Assembly (NCBI GenBank): GCA_017404955.1
Contig: JAFRBH010000008.1
Location: forward strand, 38,941 to 102,940
Reading direction: 5' to 3'
Length of the DNA stretch: 64,000 nt
Source of the DNA: Candidatus Saccharimonadota bacterium
GTDB lineage: Bacteria; Patescibacteriota; Saccharimonadia; Saccharimonadales; Saccharimonadaceae
This document shows, piece by piece, positions 36,330-45,091 of this stretch. A program made the translations under genes and the position numbers. Numbering within the stretch: the first letter of the stretch is position 1; every line of letters begins with the position of its first letter. The notes beneath the pieces were generated by a model. That model was given only the letters and a program-made list of their open reading frames with translations, was not told the origin of the DNA and ran no database searches.

Positions 36330-38100
36330 ACTGAGAATTGTATAATTCGGCGTAGAAGCCATTCTTTTTCATCAGTTCATCATGAGTGCCGGTTTCGATG
36401 ATGTTGCCGTCTTTCATAACGAGAATCAAATCGGCATTTTTGATGGTAGAAAGTCGGTGTGCAATAATAAATGAGGTGCGACCTTTCATCAATTTGTCCA
36501 TAGCTTTCTGGACTAGTTCTTCGGTTCTGGTATCAACATTGGAAGTCGCCTCGTCCAAGATTAGAAATGGTGCGTTTTTAATCATACCGCGAGCAATAGT
36601 GATAAGCTGTCTTTGGCCAGCGGAAACCGAATCATTATCAGAAATTTTACTATTAATTCCCTTTGGCAAAGTTTTGATAAAGTGCGTAAGCCCGACCGTA
36701 TCGCAAACTCTATCAATCTCCGCATCAGAAATTTGAGCGTGATTATAAACGATATTTTCCCTGAACGTGCCGGAAAATAGCCAAGTGTCCTGCAGGACCA
36801 TCGTGAATAGTTCGTGGACATTCTCGCGAGTAAGATCATGAATAGAAACACTATCAATTAGAATATCACCATCGTTGATGTTATAGAATTTCATGAGCAA
36901 ATTTACCATCGTGGTTTTGCCGGCGCCAGTTGGGCCGACAATGGCAATTTTTTGCCCTGGCATAGCTTTAGCTGAAAAGTTCTTAATAATAACCTTGTCC
37001 TCGGTATAGCCAAAATGAACATTTTTAAATTCAATTTCGCCCTTCACAGTATTTTTGTCTAAGTATGCTGGTGCAGTTTCTTTTGCCATCTCCTTTTCAT
37101 CTAGAAATTCAAACACACGTTCGGCAGCAGCGGCAGAAGATTGGAGGAGATTCAAAGATTGCGCAATTTGCGTTAGTGGTCTAGTGAACATTCTGACGTA
37201 GACAATAAATGCTACGATTACGCCAAAAGTAATCGCATGGTTAGTCACCAAAATTGCACCCATTACACATACCGCCACATAGCCAAGATTACCGATAAAA
37301 TGCATCATTGGTGGCATCAAACCAGACAGGAACTGGCTCTTGCGGTTGGCATCATAGACTCTTTTGTTAAGATAGTCAAATTTCTTGCTGGCTTCCGCCT
37401 TGGCATTATATACTCTCACAACGTTCAAACCGGAATAAACCTCTTCGATATGTGAATTAATCTTACCAAGTTCTTTTTGACGCATAGAGAAATATTTCTG
37501 CGAGCGTGACAAAATTAGAGCAACGAAAACCAAGCCAAGTATGCCAGAAATGATAGCAGTAACAGCAAGCGGCGCGCTAGTAACAAACATCATCGCGACC
37601 ACGCCAACTAGCATTAAGATATTTACCAAAATAGACGCTAATGAATCAGACAAACTCTGAGCCAGTGTATCAACATCGTTAGTGACACGAGAAAGAGTAT
37701 CGCCAATTTCATTTCGATCAAAGAATTTGAGCGGCAAACAATTAATCTTTTCCGAAATTCTAGTGCGGAGATCTCTTGCAAAACCATTAGCTACGTCAGT
37801 CATTAAGAATGATTCAATAATTTCAAAAATTGTGCTGACTATGTATAGTGAAACTATAATTAAAATAAACTTCCAAACTGCGGAAAAATCAATACTTCCT
37901 CCAAGACCAGCAGAGATCGTGTCAGTTAAGTCAGAAAGGAAACTTGGACTAATAATCGCAATTGCCGTACTTGTAATCGCCACGGTCGTGGAAATGATAA
38001 TCTTGGCACGATAATTTTTGAGCTCTTTAATCAGCCTAGTGATAGCTGCACCAAAATTTTTACTTTTTTCTGGAACACCTTTATCTCTTGGACCTGGCAT
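36319..38100 (-). CDS. ABC exporter, fused permease and ATPase (second of a pair)
   Basis: A 593-residue half-transporter. Six membrane helices lie in the first 330 residues, with an unusual charged N-terminus of about 25 residues. The ATPase follows with Walker A 'VGPTGAGKTTMVNLLMKF', ABC signature 'VSAGQRQLITIARGM' and Walker B 'FLILDEATSNVD'. The signature is degenerate (VSAGQ instead of LSGGQ), while the catalytic Glu after Walker B is present. The start ATG 38098-38100 has GGAGGGG upstream. The partner gene ends at 38102, so the two almost touch. A heterodimeric multidrug or lipid exporter is likely; the substrate is unknown. Confidence 0.9.
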   Translation of the reverse strand: MPGPRDKGVPEKSKNFGAAITRLIKELKNYRAKIIISTTVAITSTAIAIISPSFLSDLTDTISAGLGGSIDFSAVWKFILIIVSLYIVSTIFEIIESFLMTDVANGFARDLRTRISEKINCLPLKFFDRNEIGDTLSRVTNDVDTLAQSLSDSLASILVNILMLVGVVAMMFVTSAPLAVTAIISGILGLVFVALILSRSQKYFSMRQKELGKINSHIEEVYSGLNVVRVYNAKAEASKKFDYLNKRVYDANRKSQFLSGLMPPMMHFIGNLGYVAVCVMGAILVTNHAITFGVIVAFIVYVRMFTRPLTQIAQSLNLLQSSAAAAERVFEFLDEKEMAKETAPAYLDKNTVKGEIEFKNVHFGYTEDKVIIKNFSAKAMPGQKIAIVGPTGAGKTTMVNLLMKFYNINDGDILIDSVSIHDLTRENVHELFTMVLQDTWLFSGTFRENIVYNHAQISDAEIDRVCDTVGLTHFIKTLPKGINSKISDNDSVSAGQRQLITIARGMIKNAPFLILDEATSNVDTRTEELVQKAMDKLMKGRTSFIIAHRLSTIKNADLILVMKDGNIIETGTHDELMKKNGFYAELYNSQFRH

Positions 38101-38101
38101 T

Positions 38102-39868
38102 TTAATTCCCCTCCAATTCTGACTCAGCAAGTTGAGACTTAGCAATTTCTAGGTAAACTGGGCAGGTTTTTAAAAGCTCTTTGTGCGTGCCTTTGCCAAC
38201 ACATTTGCCTTGATCCAATACGATAATTTGATCGGCGTTCATGATGGTGCCAATACGCTGTGCCACAATCAAAACCGTAGCGTCTTTAGTATATTTCCTT
38301 AAATCTTGCCTTAAGTTAGCATCGGTTTTAAAATCGAGCGCGGAAAACGAATCGTCAAAAATGTAAATTTCTGGCTCTCTCGCAATAGCGCGTGCGATAG
38401 AGAGGCGCTGCTTCTGGCCGCCAGAAATATTGGTGCCTCCTTGTGCGATATGGCTGTCATAGCCTTTCTCCATTTTCTCTACAAATTCTGTGCCCTGTGC
38501 AATCTTAATTGCTTTTTTAACTAAAGCTTCCGATTTTTCACCATTACCGTTTTCGCCAAAAGAAACATTGCTTTTCACTGTACCACCAAATAATACCGCC
38601 TTTTGCGAAACATAGCCGAGCTTATTATAAAGACTTTCAAATGTATATTCTTTGACATTAATGCCATCTACCAGAACTTCGCCAAGCGTTGCATCATAAA
38701 ATCTTGGTATAAGATTAATAAGTGTAGACTTTCCAGAACCGGTCGAACCGACAAAAGCAATAGTTTGCCCTTTTTCGGCCTTGAAGGAAATATCATTTAA
38801 AATTGCTTCTTCGGCGCTTGGGTATTTAAAACTAACGTTTCTAAATTCTACTGTGCCAGTTTCTGATGTCGCGACGATATTTCTTTCCCCCTCTTTCAAA
38901 GTTATCTCTGCGTCCAAAACCTCGTTAATACGTTCAGCGGAAACTTGCGCACGTGGCACCATCATAAAAACGATTGCCAGCATCAAGAACGAGATGATCA
39001 CCTGCATCGCATAGGAAGAAAAAACTACCATGTTGGAAAACAACAACAACTTTTCCTGCTGGTTTCCTACGCCATCGATCAAGAATGCACCAACGAAATA
39101 AATCACCACTGTCACCATTTGCATGATGAAAAACATAATTGGTGAGAAAACTGAAAGTGCCTTCTGGCTAAAAATCTGGGTGTTGGTTAAATTGTCATTA
39201 GCCTTGCCAAATTTTTCTTCTTGATATTTTTCGGCATTAAATGCACGCACTACGCGAATACCAGTGAGGTTTTCTCTAACTACTAAGTTTAATTTATCTG
39301 TCAATTTTTGAATAATTTTAAATCTCGGAATAACGATTACCATCAAAGTTATGACCATCGCAAGTAGAATGACTACAGCCGCGCCAGTCACGGCGCTCCA
39401 CTCCCAAGACTTATCCAAAATTTTGGCAATAGCCCAAACTGCGGTGATTGGCGCCTTAATCATCATTTGAAGGCCCATCACGATTAGCATTTGCACCTGA
39501 GTAATATCGTTGGTGGTTCTGGTGATGAGTGAAGCGACAGAAAATTTACTAATTTCCGCCATGCTGAGATCTTCGACTTTGGAAAATAGTTTTTTCCTAA
39601 GTCTCATCGAAAAACTAGCAGAGATGTTCGCGACTAAAAACCCCACCAACATTGCTGCCGCCATACTGCCAAGTGCACAAAGTAGCATCTTCGACCCAGC
39701 CATCAGAATTTCTGACACTTCTGGGTTTTCCGTATTAACAAGTTGAGTGATTTCCGACATATACTCCGGAAGTCTAAGGTCTAGAAAAACTTGAAAACAA
39801 ATCAGCGCGATAACGATGATTACAAGAAAAATCTCTTTCTTGGGAAAATTTTTCAAGAGTTTAAACAT
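38102..39868 (-). CDS. ABC exporter, fused permease and ATPase (first of a pair)
   Basis: A 588-residue half-transporter of the same architecture: six helices, then Walker A 'VGSTGSGKSTLINLIPRF', signature 'ISGGQKQRLSIARAI' and Walker B 'IYIFDDSFSALD'. Here the residue after Walker B is Asp (FDDS) rather than Glu, the mark of a degenerate ATPase site. With its neighbour, which has Glu there but a changed signature, this fits a heterodimer with one consensus and one degenerate site. A TATAAT box (39876-39881) lies 7 nt before the ATG. Confidence 0.9.
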   Translation of the reverse strand: MFKLLKNFPKKEIFLVIIVIALICFQVFLDLRLPEYMSEITQLVNTENPEVSEILMAGSKMLLCALGSMAAAMLVGFLVANISASFSMRLRKKLFSKVEDLSMAEISKFSVASLITRTTNDITQVQMLIVMGLQMMIKAPITAVWAIAKILDKSWEWSAVTGAAVVILLAMVITLMVIVIPRFKIIQKLTDKLNLVVRENLTGIRVVRAFNAEKYQEEKFGKANDNLTNTQIFSQKALSVFSPIMFFIMQMVTVVIYFVGAFLIDGVGNQQEKLLLFSNMVVFSSYAMQVIISFLMLAIVFMMVPRAQVSAERINEVLDAEITLKEGERNIVATSETGTVEFRNVSFKYPSAEEAILNDISFKAEKGQTIAFVGSTGSGKSTLINLIPRFYDATLGEVLVDGINVKEYTFESLYNKLGYVSQKAVLFGGTVKSNVSFGENGNGEKSEALVKKAIKIAQGTEFVEKMEKGYDSHIAQGGTNISGGQKQRLSIARAIAREPEIYIFDDSFSALDFKTDANLRQDLRKYTKDATVLIVAQRIGTIMNADQIIVLDQGKCVGKGTHKELLKTCPVYLEIAKSQLAESELEGN

Positions 39869-39875
39869 AACATAT

Positions 39876-39881
39876 ATTATA
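39876..39881 (-). promoter_or_regulatory. -10 box for the ABC exporter operon
   Basis: TATAAT on the minus strand, 7 nt before the ATG of the first exporter gene; predicts a leaderless mRNA for the two-gene operon. Confidence 0.5.
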
Positions 39882-39896
39882 TATGTTTTAGGCTAG

Positions 39897-40835
39897 TTAT
39901 TCAATGGTGAACCACTGGTCCAAATGGAAATTTTTATCACTCACACTAGCCGCAGCTAAAACCGGCGATGGCAAATCGTCCTGCTTTCGATTTAGTTCTT
40001 GGCTCAAAAATTTCATAAAAGATTCTGTCGCAAAGGTCATTTGGATTTTCTTTTTCTGATCAATAAATTCTAGTGGCTCACCATGAATACTATCATTGCG
40101 ATATTTTACTTCCGTAAAATAAATGTGTTCTTTTGTAGCGGAAACGATATCGATTTCATAGAATTTAGTTTTGTGATTTCTAGCCAAAATTTTATGGCCT
40201 TTTGATTTAAGGTATTCCGCAACAACACCCTCAGCTTTTTTGCCACTTACAATATTTTTTGGCGCTAATTTCACAACTGGTCTAAAACTTCTCCTATGCT
40301 CCTCACATGGACCAAATTTTTCCAAAGCTTCCCTATGCATCTTCGTGCCATAGCCTACATGCTTGTCGAAGCCATATCCTGGGTATTTTTGTGCAAGCTC
40401 GATCATATAGTTGTCGCGAGCAACTTTAGCAATAATCGATGCAGCGGATACTTCCTTAACTAAACTATCGGCCTTAGGAATAATAGTGACTAATTCTTCT
40501 AGTGGTGTACCTCTCAAAAAATTTATTGTGCCATCAATAATAATTTCCGTAAAACATTCACGCGGAATTTCAGCTACTGCTCTTTTGACAGCGAGTCTCA
40601 AAGCTTCTGACAGGCCAACTTTATCTAGTTCTTCTGCCGACACCCAACCAAGGCCAGTAGCTTTGGCATTTTCTAAAATAACTTCACTCTGAAGCTTGCG
40701 TTTTTTTGCAGTCATTTTTTTGGAATCGTTAAGGTCCTCCCATATTTCATTTTGTGGGTCGCCTAAAACTACTGCGCCTATCACCAGTGGCCCCGCCCAA
40801 GGTCCACGTCCGACTTCATCAATTCCCAAAATCAT
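39897..40835 (-). CDS. rnhB: Ribonuclease HII fused to a YraN/UPF0102 nuclease-like domain
   Basis: A 312-residue protein in two parts. Residues about 1-195 are RNase HII, with catalytic residues in 'MILGIDEVGRGPWAGPLVIGAVVL' (Asp-Glu; start only) and 'IIIDG' plus 'KADSLVKEVSAASIIAKVARD', and it would remove RNA from RNA-DNA hybrids. Residues about 205-290 match UPF0102/YraN ('GKKAEGVVAEYLKSKGHKIL', 'YEIDIVSATKEHIYFTEVKYR'), a restriction-endonuclease-like fold with its E-x-D...ExK pattern. In most bacteria these are separate neighbouring genes. ATG 40833-40835 is chosen because TATAAT ends 6 nt upstream. Confidence 0.92.
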   Translation of the reverse strand: MILGIDEVGRGPWAGPLVIGAVVLGDPQNEIWEDLNDSKKMTAKKRKLQSEVILENAKATGLGWVSAEELDKVGLSEALRLAVKRAVAEIPRECFTEIIIDGTINFLRGTPLEELVTIIPKADSLVKEVSAASIIAKVARDNYMIELAQKYPGYGFDKHVGYGTKMHREALEKFGPCEEHRRSFRPVVKLAPKNIVSGKKAEGVVAEYLKSKGHKILARNHKTKFYEIDIVSATKEHIYFTEVKYRNDSIHGEPLEFIDQKKKIQMTFATESFMKFLSQELNRKQDDLPSPVLAAASVSDKNFHLDQWFTIE

Positions 40836-40841
40836 ACACTT

Positions 40842-40847
40842 ATTATA
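40842..40847 (-). promoter_or_regulatory. -10 box for a leaderless rnhB transcript
   Basis: TATAAT on the minus strand, 6 nt before the ATG, abutting the rplS terminator hairpin. Confidence 0.6.
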
Positions 40848-40853
40848 CATCAA

Positions 40854-40881
40854 AAAATCGCTCAGTTTCCCGAGCGATTTT
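40854..40881 (-). terminator. Terminator of rplS
   Basis: AAAATCGCTC pairs with GAGCGATTTT around an 8-nt loop, followed on the minus strand by a run of T. It lies 8 nt after the rplS stop and directly upstream of the rnhB promoter, separating the two units. Confidence 0.85.
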
Positions 40882-40888
40882 GTTAATC

Positions 40889-41419
40889 TTATTCAGCTTT
40901 TTCTTCTGCCTTTGGTTCTTCTTTAGCAGGTTCTTCAGCTTTAGGCTCTTCCTTTGGAGCTTCGGCCTTTGCGGCGTCTTCAGCTTTTGGAGCCTCTTCT
41001 GAAGCTTCAGCTTTAACTTCTTCGGCTGATTCCTCTTCTACTGCAACATCATTGACTGCTGCACGGTCGAACTCGGTAGCGGAAAGACGAGCGGACTTAC
41101 CAGAGCGCTCACGTAGATAACTCAAATTGTTGCGGCGGACCTTAGAACGCTTAACAACTTCAATTTTCTCTACTAGTGGACTGTGAAGAAGGAAAGATTT
41201 TTCTACGCCAACACCAGATGCAATCTTGCGAACAGTGATGCGAGCAGTATGGGATTCTTTGCGATCTGCACGGATAACTACACCTTCAAAAACCTGAAGA
41301 CGAGATTTGTCACCTTCTTTAATTCTCTGAGTGACTTTAACGGTATCACCAGAACGGACATCAACAACAGCTTTCTTCTTCTGTTCGTCACCGATTTTCT
41401 TTAGAATAGAAAAACTCAT
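40889..41419 (-). CDS. rplS: Ribosomal protein bL19 with long Ala/Glu/Lys-rich tail
   Basis: A 176-residue protein. The first 115 or so residues are a normal bL19 ('DVRSGDTVKVTQRIKEGDKSR', 'QVFEGVVIRADRK', 'LHSPLVEKIEVVKRSKVRRNNLSYLRERSGKSARL'). The extra C-terminal 60 residues are low-complexity and acidic, built of repeated 'KAE/APKEEPKAEE' units. Ribosomal-protein tails of this type occur in some bacteria, but the role is unknown. Promoter TATAAT lies about 30 nt upstream of the ATG. Confidence 0.95.
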   Translation of the reverse strand: MSFSILKKIGDEQKKKAVVDVRSGDTVKVTQRIKEGDKSRLQVFEGVVIRADRKESHTARITVRKIASGVGVEKSFLLHSPLVEKIEVVKRSKVRRNNLSYLRERSGKSARLSATEFDRAAVNDVAVEEESAEEVKAEASEEAPKAEDAAKAEAPKEEPKAEEPAKEEPKAEEKAE

Positions 41420-41518
41420 AATTTTACCTTTATATTAACGCTTGTGATACATTATACCAAGAAACGACAGAAAATTCAAGGGCTAAATTAAGGGGTTTTC
41501 TTTTTTTAGTTTATCTGG

Positions 41519-41524
41519 TATAAT
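41519..41524 (+). promoter_or_regulatory. -10 box upstream of tRNA-Lys
   Basis: TATAAT, followed by a GCAAG-TTTTT-CTTGC hairpin and about 60 nt of leader before the mature tRNA. Confidence 0.4.
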
Positions 41525-41598
41525 AGGTAGAGCAAGTTTTTCTTGCGGCTTAATAATTTGAGTGGTTGGTACGCACTTCTTCGTAGCAATCATAGTTT

Positions 41599-41675
41599 GG
41601 TCCGGTAGCTCAGCTGGTTAGAGCACGAGCCTCTTAAGCTTGGTGTCGAGGGTTCGAGTCCCTCCCGGATCACCA
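41599..41675 (+). tRNA. tRNA-Lys (CTT)
   Basis: Acceptor GGTCCGG pairs with CCGGATC (one G-T), CCA encoded. Anticodon stem CGAGC/GCTTG, loop CTCTTAA with anticodon CTT. T-arm GAGGGTTCGAGTCCCTC. Confidence 0.93.
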
Positions 41676-41684
41676 TTACTTGAC

Positions 41685-41712
41685 ATTACGCAATATCATT
41701 GCGTAATTTTTA
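41685..41712 (+). terminator. Terminator after tRNA-Lys
   Basis: A perfect 10-bp stem ATTACGCAAT/ATTGCGTAAT with a 3-nt loop, followed by TTTTTAT. Confidence 0.85.
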
Positions 41713-41778
41713 TATCTATTGCTTTTTTCTTCACAATATAGTAAAATGTTTACAAATAACCATAAAAGGAAACAAAAA

Positions 41779-42342
41779 ATGACAAAAACTACTTCTAAAA
41801 AATCAGCTAGAACCAGCGCAAGAAAAGGTGTTGGGAGAGCTTTATCCGCAAAAACCAATGCTCAATCTATTTCTGCCTGGGGAAAGATTTGGCGTATTGC
41901 GCTTTGCATAGCTGTCCCTCTCGGTGGTGGGCTTTTAATATCATTATTAACCGGTGATGCCATGGCCAAGTTCGGCAGCTTCAATCAGCCACCTCTCGCT
42001 CCTCCTGCTTGGCTATTCCCTGTTGCGTGGACTATTCTCTACATCTTGATGGGACTTGCAAGCTACCTAATCTGGGCAAAAAGCAAGAAAGGCACAAACA
42101 AAGAAATTCTAATCCTTTACGGATTGCAACTTGCGATGAACTTCGTATGGACTCCGTTATTCTTCCTAGCTGAACAATACTGGTTTGCGTTCGCTTGGCT
42201 CGTAGCTATGTGGATAGTGATCGTTATGATGATGGTGAAAACCAAAAAGGTATCCGTTGCGGCTCTTCTACTACTTGTCCCATATATTCTTTGGTGCACT
42301 TTCGCCGCATATCTTAACTGTGGTATTGCGATTTTAAACTAA
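41779..42342 (+). CDS. TspO/MBR family membrane protein
   Basis: A 187-residue protein: a basic, Ser/Lys/Ala-rich N-terminus of about 35 residues, then five membrane helices with the TspO pattern 'FNQPPLAPPAWLFPVAWTILYILMGLASYLIW' (split around about 70-100) and 'LQLAMNFVWTPLFF'. The Trp and Pro positions of the family are kept. TspO proteins bind tetrapyrroles and lipids; the role in a bacterium without visible porphyrin genes is open. The start 41779 has AAAGGA 9 nt upstream; longer in-frame starts lack this. Confidence 0.88.
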   Translation: MTKTTSKKSARTSARKGVGRALSAKTNAQSISAWGKIWRIALCIAVPLGGGLLISLLTGDAMAKFGSFNQPPLAPPAWLFPVAWTILYILMGLASYLIWAKSKKGTNKEILILYGLQLAMNFVWTPLFFLAEQYWFAFAWLVAMWIVIVMMMVKTKKVSVAALLLLVPYILWCTFAAYLNCGIAILN

Positions 42343-42362
42343 TTTAAGTTGCGAGTACTAAA

Positions 42363-43265
42363 ATGAATGTCATAGAGTTTGCCAAAGGCACAGAGAAAAT
42401 GATTGATCCGATTAAAGTCGGAACTCTCCATCATATGCAGCAAAAGTTGAAAAATTTACCTGCCTTTATTGAGAGAAAAATCGTGACCTCAGCCGCTAAG
42501 AAGGCCGATAAAATGGGTTTTGTGGTAGAACCCTATGCATTCTTTTTAGTATATGAAATAGATGACTTAGCTCGGTTCCAACGAGATCTGCCAGATAGTT
42601 TTGTACCGGCGAAAGCTAAAGTTTTTGAGGGCGATGCAGAAAAATATATTGGTATAATTTGTATTTTTCGGGCGCATACCAGCGCATTCTGGGGATCTCG
42701 TGCAGAATTTTATGCTATCGCTAAAAATGAAGTGACTGGGCTCAAAAGCTGGATAATACTAGACTATCTTTCCGATACTATTTCTTTTGACGAAAAACAC
42801 GGCTTACGTTCGCCAAGCGTAGATAACGCCGCCGTTACCACAACATGCGAAGGTGACTATCTAGCGGAAATACAACAGAACGGAAAGACTGTTATCGATA
42901 TAGAAGCATCACTAAAACACCCAAAGACTAAAAAACTTGATGAGCAATTATGGATTGACGGAAATACTTCTATTGCTTACAGTAAAGAGCTTGGCGGCAA
43001 AGATGGCGATTTATTCTCTCTGACTTTTCTACCTCAAGAAATGGAATCTGCTTGGGAAATACCACTTGCCGATGTGCGTAAAGCGAAAGTTATACCTTAT
43101 CCGGAAATTTCTAAAGGGAAACTGACGAAAGCCGTTTGCTTCCCATTTGCACAGCACATGCTATCTGATAGCCCTGGGACTAAGACTCATTATGGCTCAA
43201 AAGAAGCATTAGAGGCAGCAGCTGTAAAAATTGATTTTAAGAAGCTCAAAGGTTTTGCTAAATAA
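42363..43265 (+). CDS. Protein of unknown function, soluble
   Basis: A 300-residue protein with no signal peptide or membrane segment. It opens 'MNVIEFAKGTEKMIDPIKVG' and has a beta-rich middle ('YIGIICIFRAHTSAFWGSRAEFYAIAKNE', about 100-130) that faintly recalls the acetoacetate-decarboxylase-like fold, but the key residues are not clear to me. The gene is 20 nt after tspO with no visible Shine-Dalgarno, so it may be expressed from the tspO transcript. I do not recognise the family and assign no function. Confidence 0.6.
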   Translation: MNVIEFAKGTEKMIDPIKVGTLHHMQQKLKNLPAFIERKIVTSAAKKADKMGFVVEPYAFFLVYEIDDLARFQRDLPDSFVPAKAKVFEGDAEKYIGIICIFRAHTSAFWGSRAEFYAIAKNEVTGLKSWIILDYLSDTISFDEKHGLRSPSVDNAAVTTTCEGDYLAEIQQNGKTVIDIEASLKHPKTKKLDEQLWIDGNTSIAYSKELGGKDGDLFSLTFLPQEMESAWEIPLADVRKAKVIPYPEISKGKLTKAVCFPFAQHMLSDSPGTKTHYGSKEALEAAAVKIDFKKLKGFAK

Positions 43266-43270
43266 TCTGT

Positions 43271-43276
43271 TATAAT
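43271..43276 (+). promoter_or_regulatory. -10 box for a leaderless queH transcript
   Basis: TATAAT, 6 nt before ATG 43283. Confidence 0.6.
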
Positions 43277-43282
43277 AAGTGA

Positions 43283-43984
43283 ATGAACTTACTTCTTCAT
43301 ACTTGTTGTGCGCCGTGCAGTGTTTACTGCATCAAAAAACTTCGTTCGGAAAAAATCGAACCCACACTTTTTTGGTACAATCCAAATATTCACCCATATT
43401 CCGAATATAAAGCACGTCGCAATTGTCTGACCGAATACGCAAAAACTAAAGAAGTTGAGCTAGTGATAGAAGATCAATATGGACTTGATGAATTTGTCTG
43501 TGGAGTTTTGAAAGATGTCAACACATCCAATATGGATGCCGTCCAAAAAGCTTTACTTTCTAGGTGTCAAAACTATTGTTATCCTAAAAGACTCCGCAAG
43601 GTTTTTGAGTACGCCAGAGATAACGGCTACGATACAGTTTCTACCACGCTTCTATATAGCATTTATCAGCAGCACGATATCATTAAAGACCTAATGGAGC
43701 ACTTGTCGCGTGAATTCAAGATTGATTTTCTATATCGCGACTTTAGAGAAGGTTGGCAAGAAGGTCAAGACGAAGCACGCGAGGCAGGACTCTATATGCA
43801 AAAATACTGCGGTTGCGTTTTTTCTGAGGAAGAGTCAATGCTGGGACGAGAGATTGGTCGAAAGATGCGAAAGAAAGGCATTTCTCCGACCAATCAAAAT
43901 GTACGTTCCGTAATTGCAAAGTGTGGCCCCGATATCAGTGCTAGCTCTGCTAGTGCTAGGCTTAGCGATCAGGAAACGTTTTAA
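43283..43984 (+). CDS. queH: Epoxyqueuosine reductase QueH
   Basis: A 233-residue protein of the DUF208 family, which carries out the last step of queuosine synthesis in tRNA with an iron-sulfur cluster. Cysteine motifs match: 'LLHTCCAPCSVYCI' at the N-terminus, 'LLSRCQNYCYPKRL' in the middle and 'QKYCGCVFSEEES' near residue 175. 'SMLGREIGRKMRKKGISP' follows as an extension. No other queuosine gene is in the window; a small CPR genome might salvage a precursor and need only the last steps. The gene has its own promoter. Confidence 0.93.
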   Translation: MNLLLHTCCAPCSVYCIKKLRSEKIEPTLFWYNPNIHPYSEYKARRNCLTEYAKTKEVELVIEDQYGLDEFVCGVLKDVNTSNMDAVQKALLSRCQNYCYPKRLRKVFEYARDNGYDTVSTTLLYSIYQQHDIIKDLMEHLSREFKIDFLYRDFREGWQEGQDEAREAGLYMQKYCGCVFSEEESMLGREIGRKMRKKGISPTNQNVRSVIAKCGPDISASSASARLSDQETF

Positions 43985-44031
43985 TATTGCTATCTATTTC
44001 TCTAGTGCTTTTCTAGATGTATAAATAATGG

Positions 44032-44037
44032 TATAAT
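44032..44037 (+). promoter_or_regulatory. -10 box for a leaderless murB transcript
   Basis: TATAAT, 7 nt before ATG 44045; drives murB-folD. Confidence 0.55.
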
Positions 44038-44044
44038 ATATAAT

Positions 44045-45091
44045 ATGTTAATCAGAGAAAATGTACCAATTTCTGAACTCACTACTATGCGCCTTGGCGG
44101 AAAGGCCCGCTTTGTTATTGAAATATCTGAACTGTCTGACATTCCAGAAGCATACAAGTTTGCAGCGGAGAAAAAACTTCCTACTTTTGTACTAGGAGGT
44201 GGAGCAAACACAATTGGCAAAGATGAGGGTTTTGACGGAGTAATACTACTCAATCGACTAAAGGGTATTGAGGTAATTTCTGAGACTTCCGATGAGGTAG
44301 TGATCCGTGCAATGGGCGGAGAAGAATGGGATGATTTCGTAAAATATACATGCGAACGTGGATATTCTGGAATTGAATGTCTTAGCAAAATCCCAGGTAC
44401 TGTCGGAGCAGCACCCGTGCAAAATATTGGGGCATACGGACAAGATATTTCCCAAGTGTTAGAAAGCGTAGAAGTATATGATAGAGAAACTCATGAGTTG
44501 ATTGTACTCGGCGCTAATGAACTTAAAATGGGATATCGTTCAACAATCTTCAACAATGGGCCACTTGTTGGTAGATACTTTATCGTGGCTGCGACTTTCG
44601 TACTAGAAAATGAAGAGTGCTTAGAGCCACCGTTTTATAATTCCCTACAAAAGTACATAGATGAGCATAATGAAACCGATTTCTCTCCAGCAAATATCCG
44701 CAAAATGGTTTCGAATATCCGTGCGGAAAAGTTGCCAGACCCTATCCACGAGGCTAGCGCTGGTAGCTTCTTTAAAAATATCTTCATAGATGACGGTGAA
44801 GGAGCTAAAGCGAAAGCACTAGGCATAAAAGTTTGGGAAAAAGCTGACGGACGTAAAATGATTAATTCTGGATATTTGATTGAAGGAGCTGGACTAAAGG
44901 GCGCTAGAATGCACGGATTCAAAGTGTCAGAAAAAGCAGCCTTAATACTAATTAACGAAAGCGCTAAAAGCTATGCTGACTTAGATGCTGCACGCTCAGA
45001 AATCCGCAACAAAGTCCAAGAAAAATATGGTTTCTATCTTGAGCAAGAACCGGTAGAAATTCCTATCGGCAAAAAGAAAGAGGCTTCTTAA
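44045..45091 (+). CDS. murB: UDP-N-acetylmuramate dehydrogenase
   Basis: A 348-residue FAD enzyme reducing UDP-GlcNAc-enolpyruvate, the product of MurA, to UDP-MurNAc. FAD-binding parts: 'TTMRLGGKARFVIEI', 'FVLGGGANTIGKDEGFDGVIL' and 'IPGTVGAAPVQNIGAYGQDI'. Catalytic Ser lies in 'ASAGSFFKNI'; the Tyr loop 'MGYRSTIF' is present. Length and the Tyr loop fit type I MurB (E. coli-like). The stop overlaps the folD start by one base (TAATG). Confidence 0.95.
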   Translation: MLIRENVPISELTTMRLGGKARFVIEISELSDIPEAYKFAAEKKLPTFVLGGGANTIGKDEGFDGVILLNRLKGIEVISETSDEVVIRAMGGEEWDDFVKYTCERGYSGIECLSKIPGTVGAAPVQNIGAYGQDISQVLESVEVYDRETHELIVLGANELKMGYRSTIFNNGPLVGRYFIVAATFVLENEECLEPPFYNSLQKYIDEHNETDFSPANIRKMVSNIRAEKLPDPIHEASAGSFFKNIFIDDGEGAKAKALGIKVWEKADGRKMINSGYLIEGAGLKGARMHGFKVSEKAALILINESAKSYADLDAARSEIRNKVQEKYGFYLEQEPVEIPIGKKKEAS

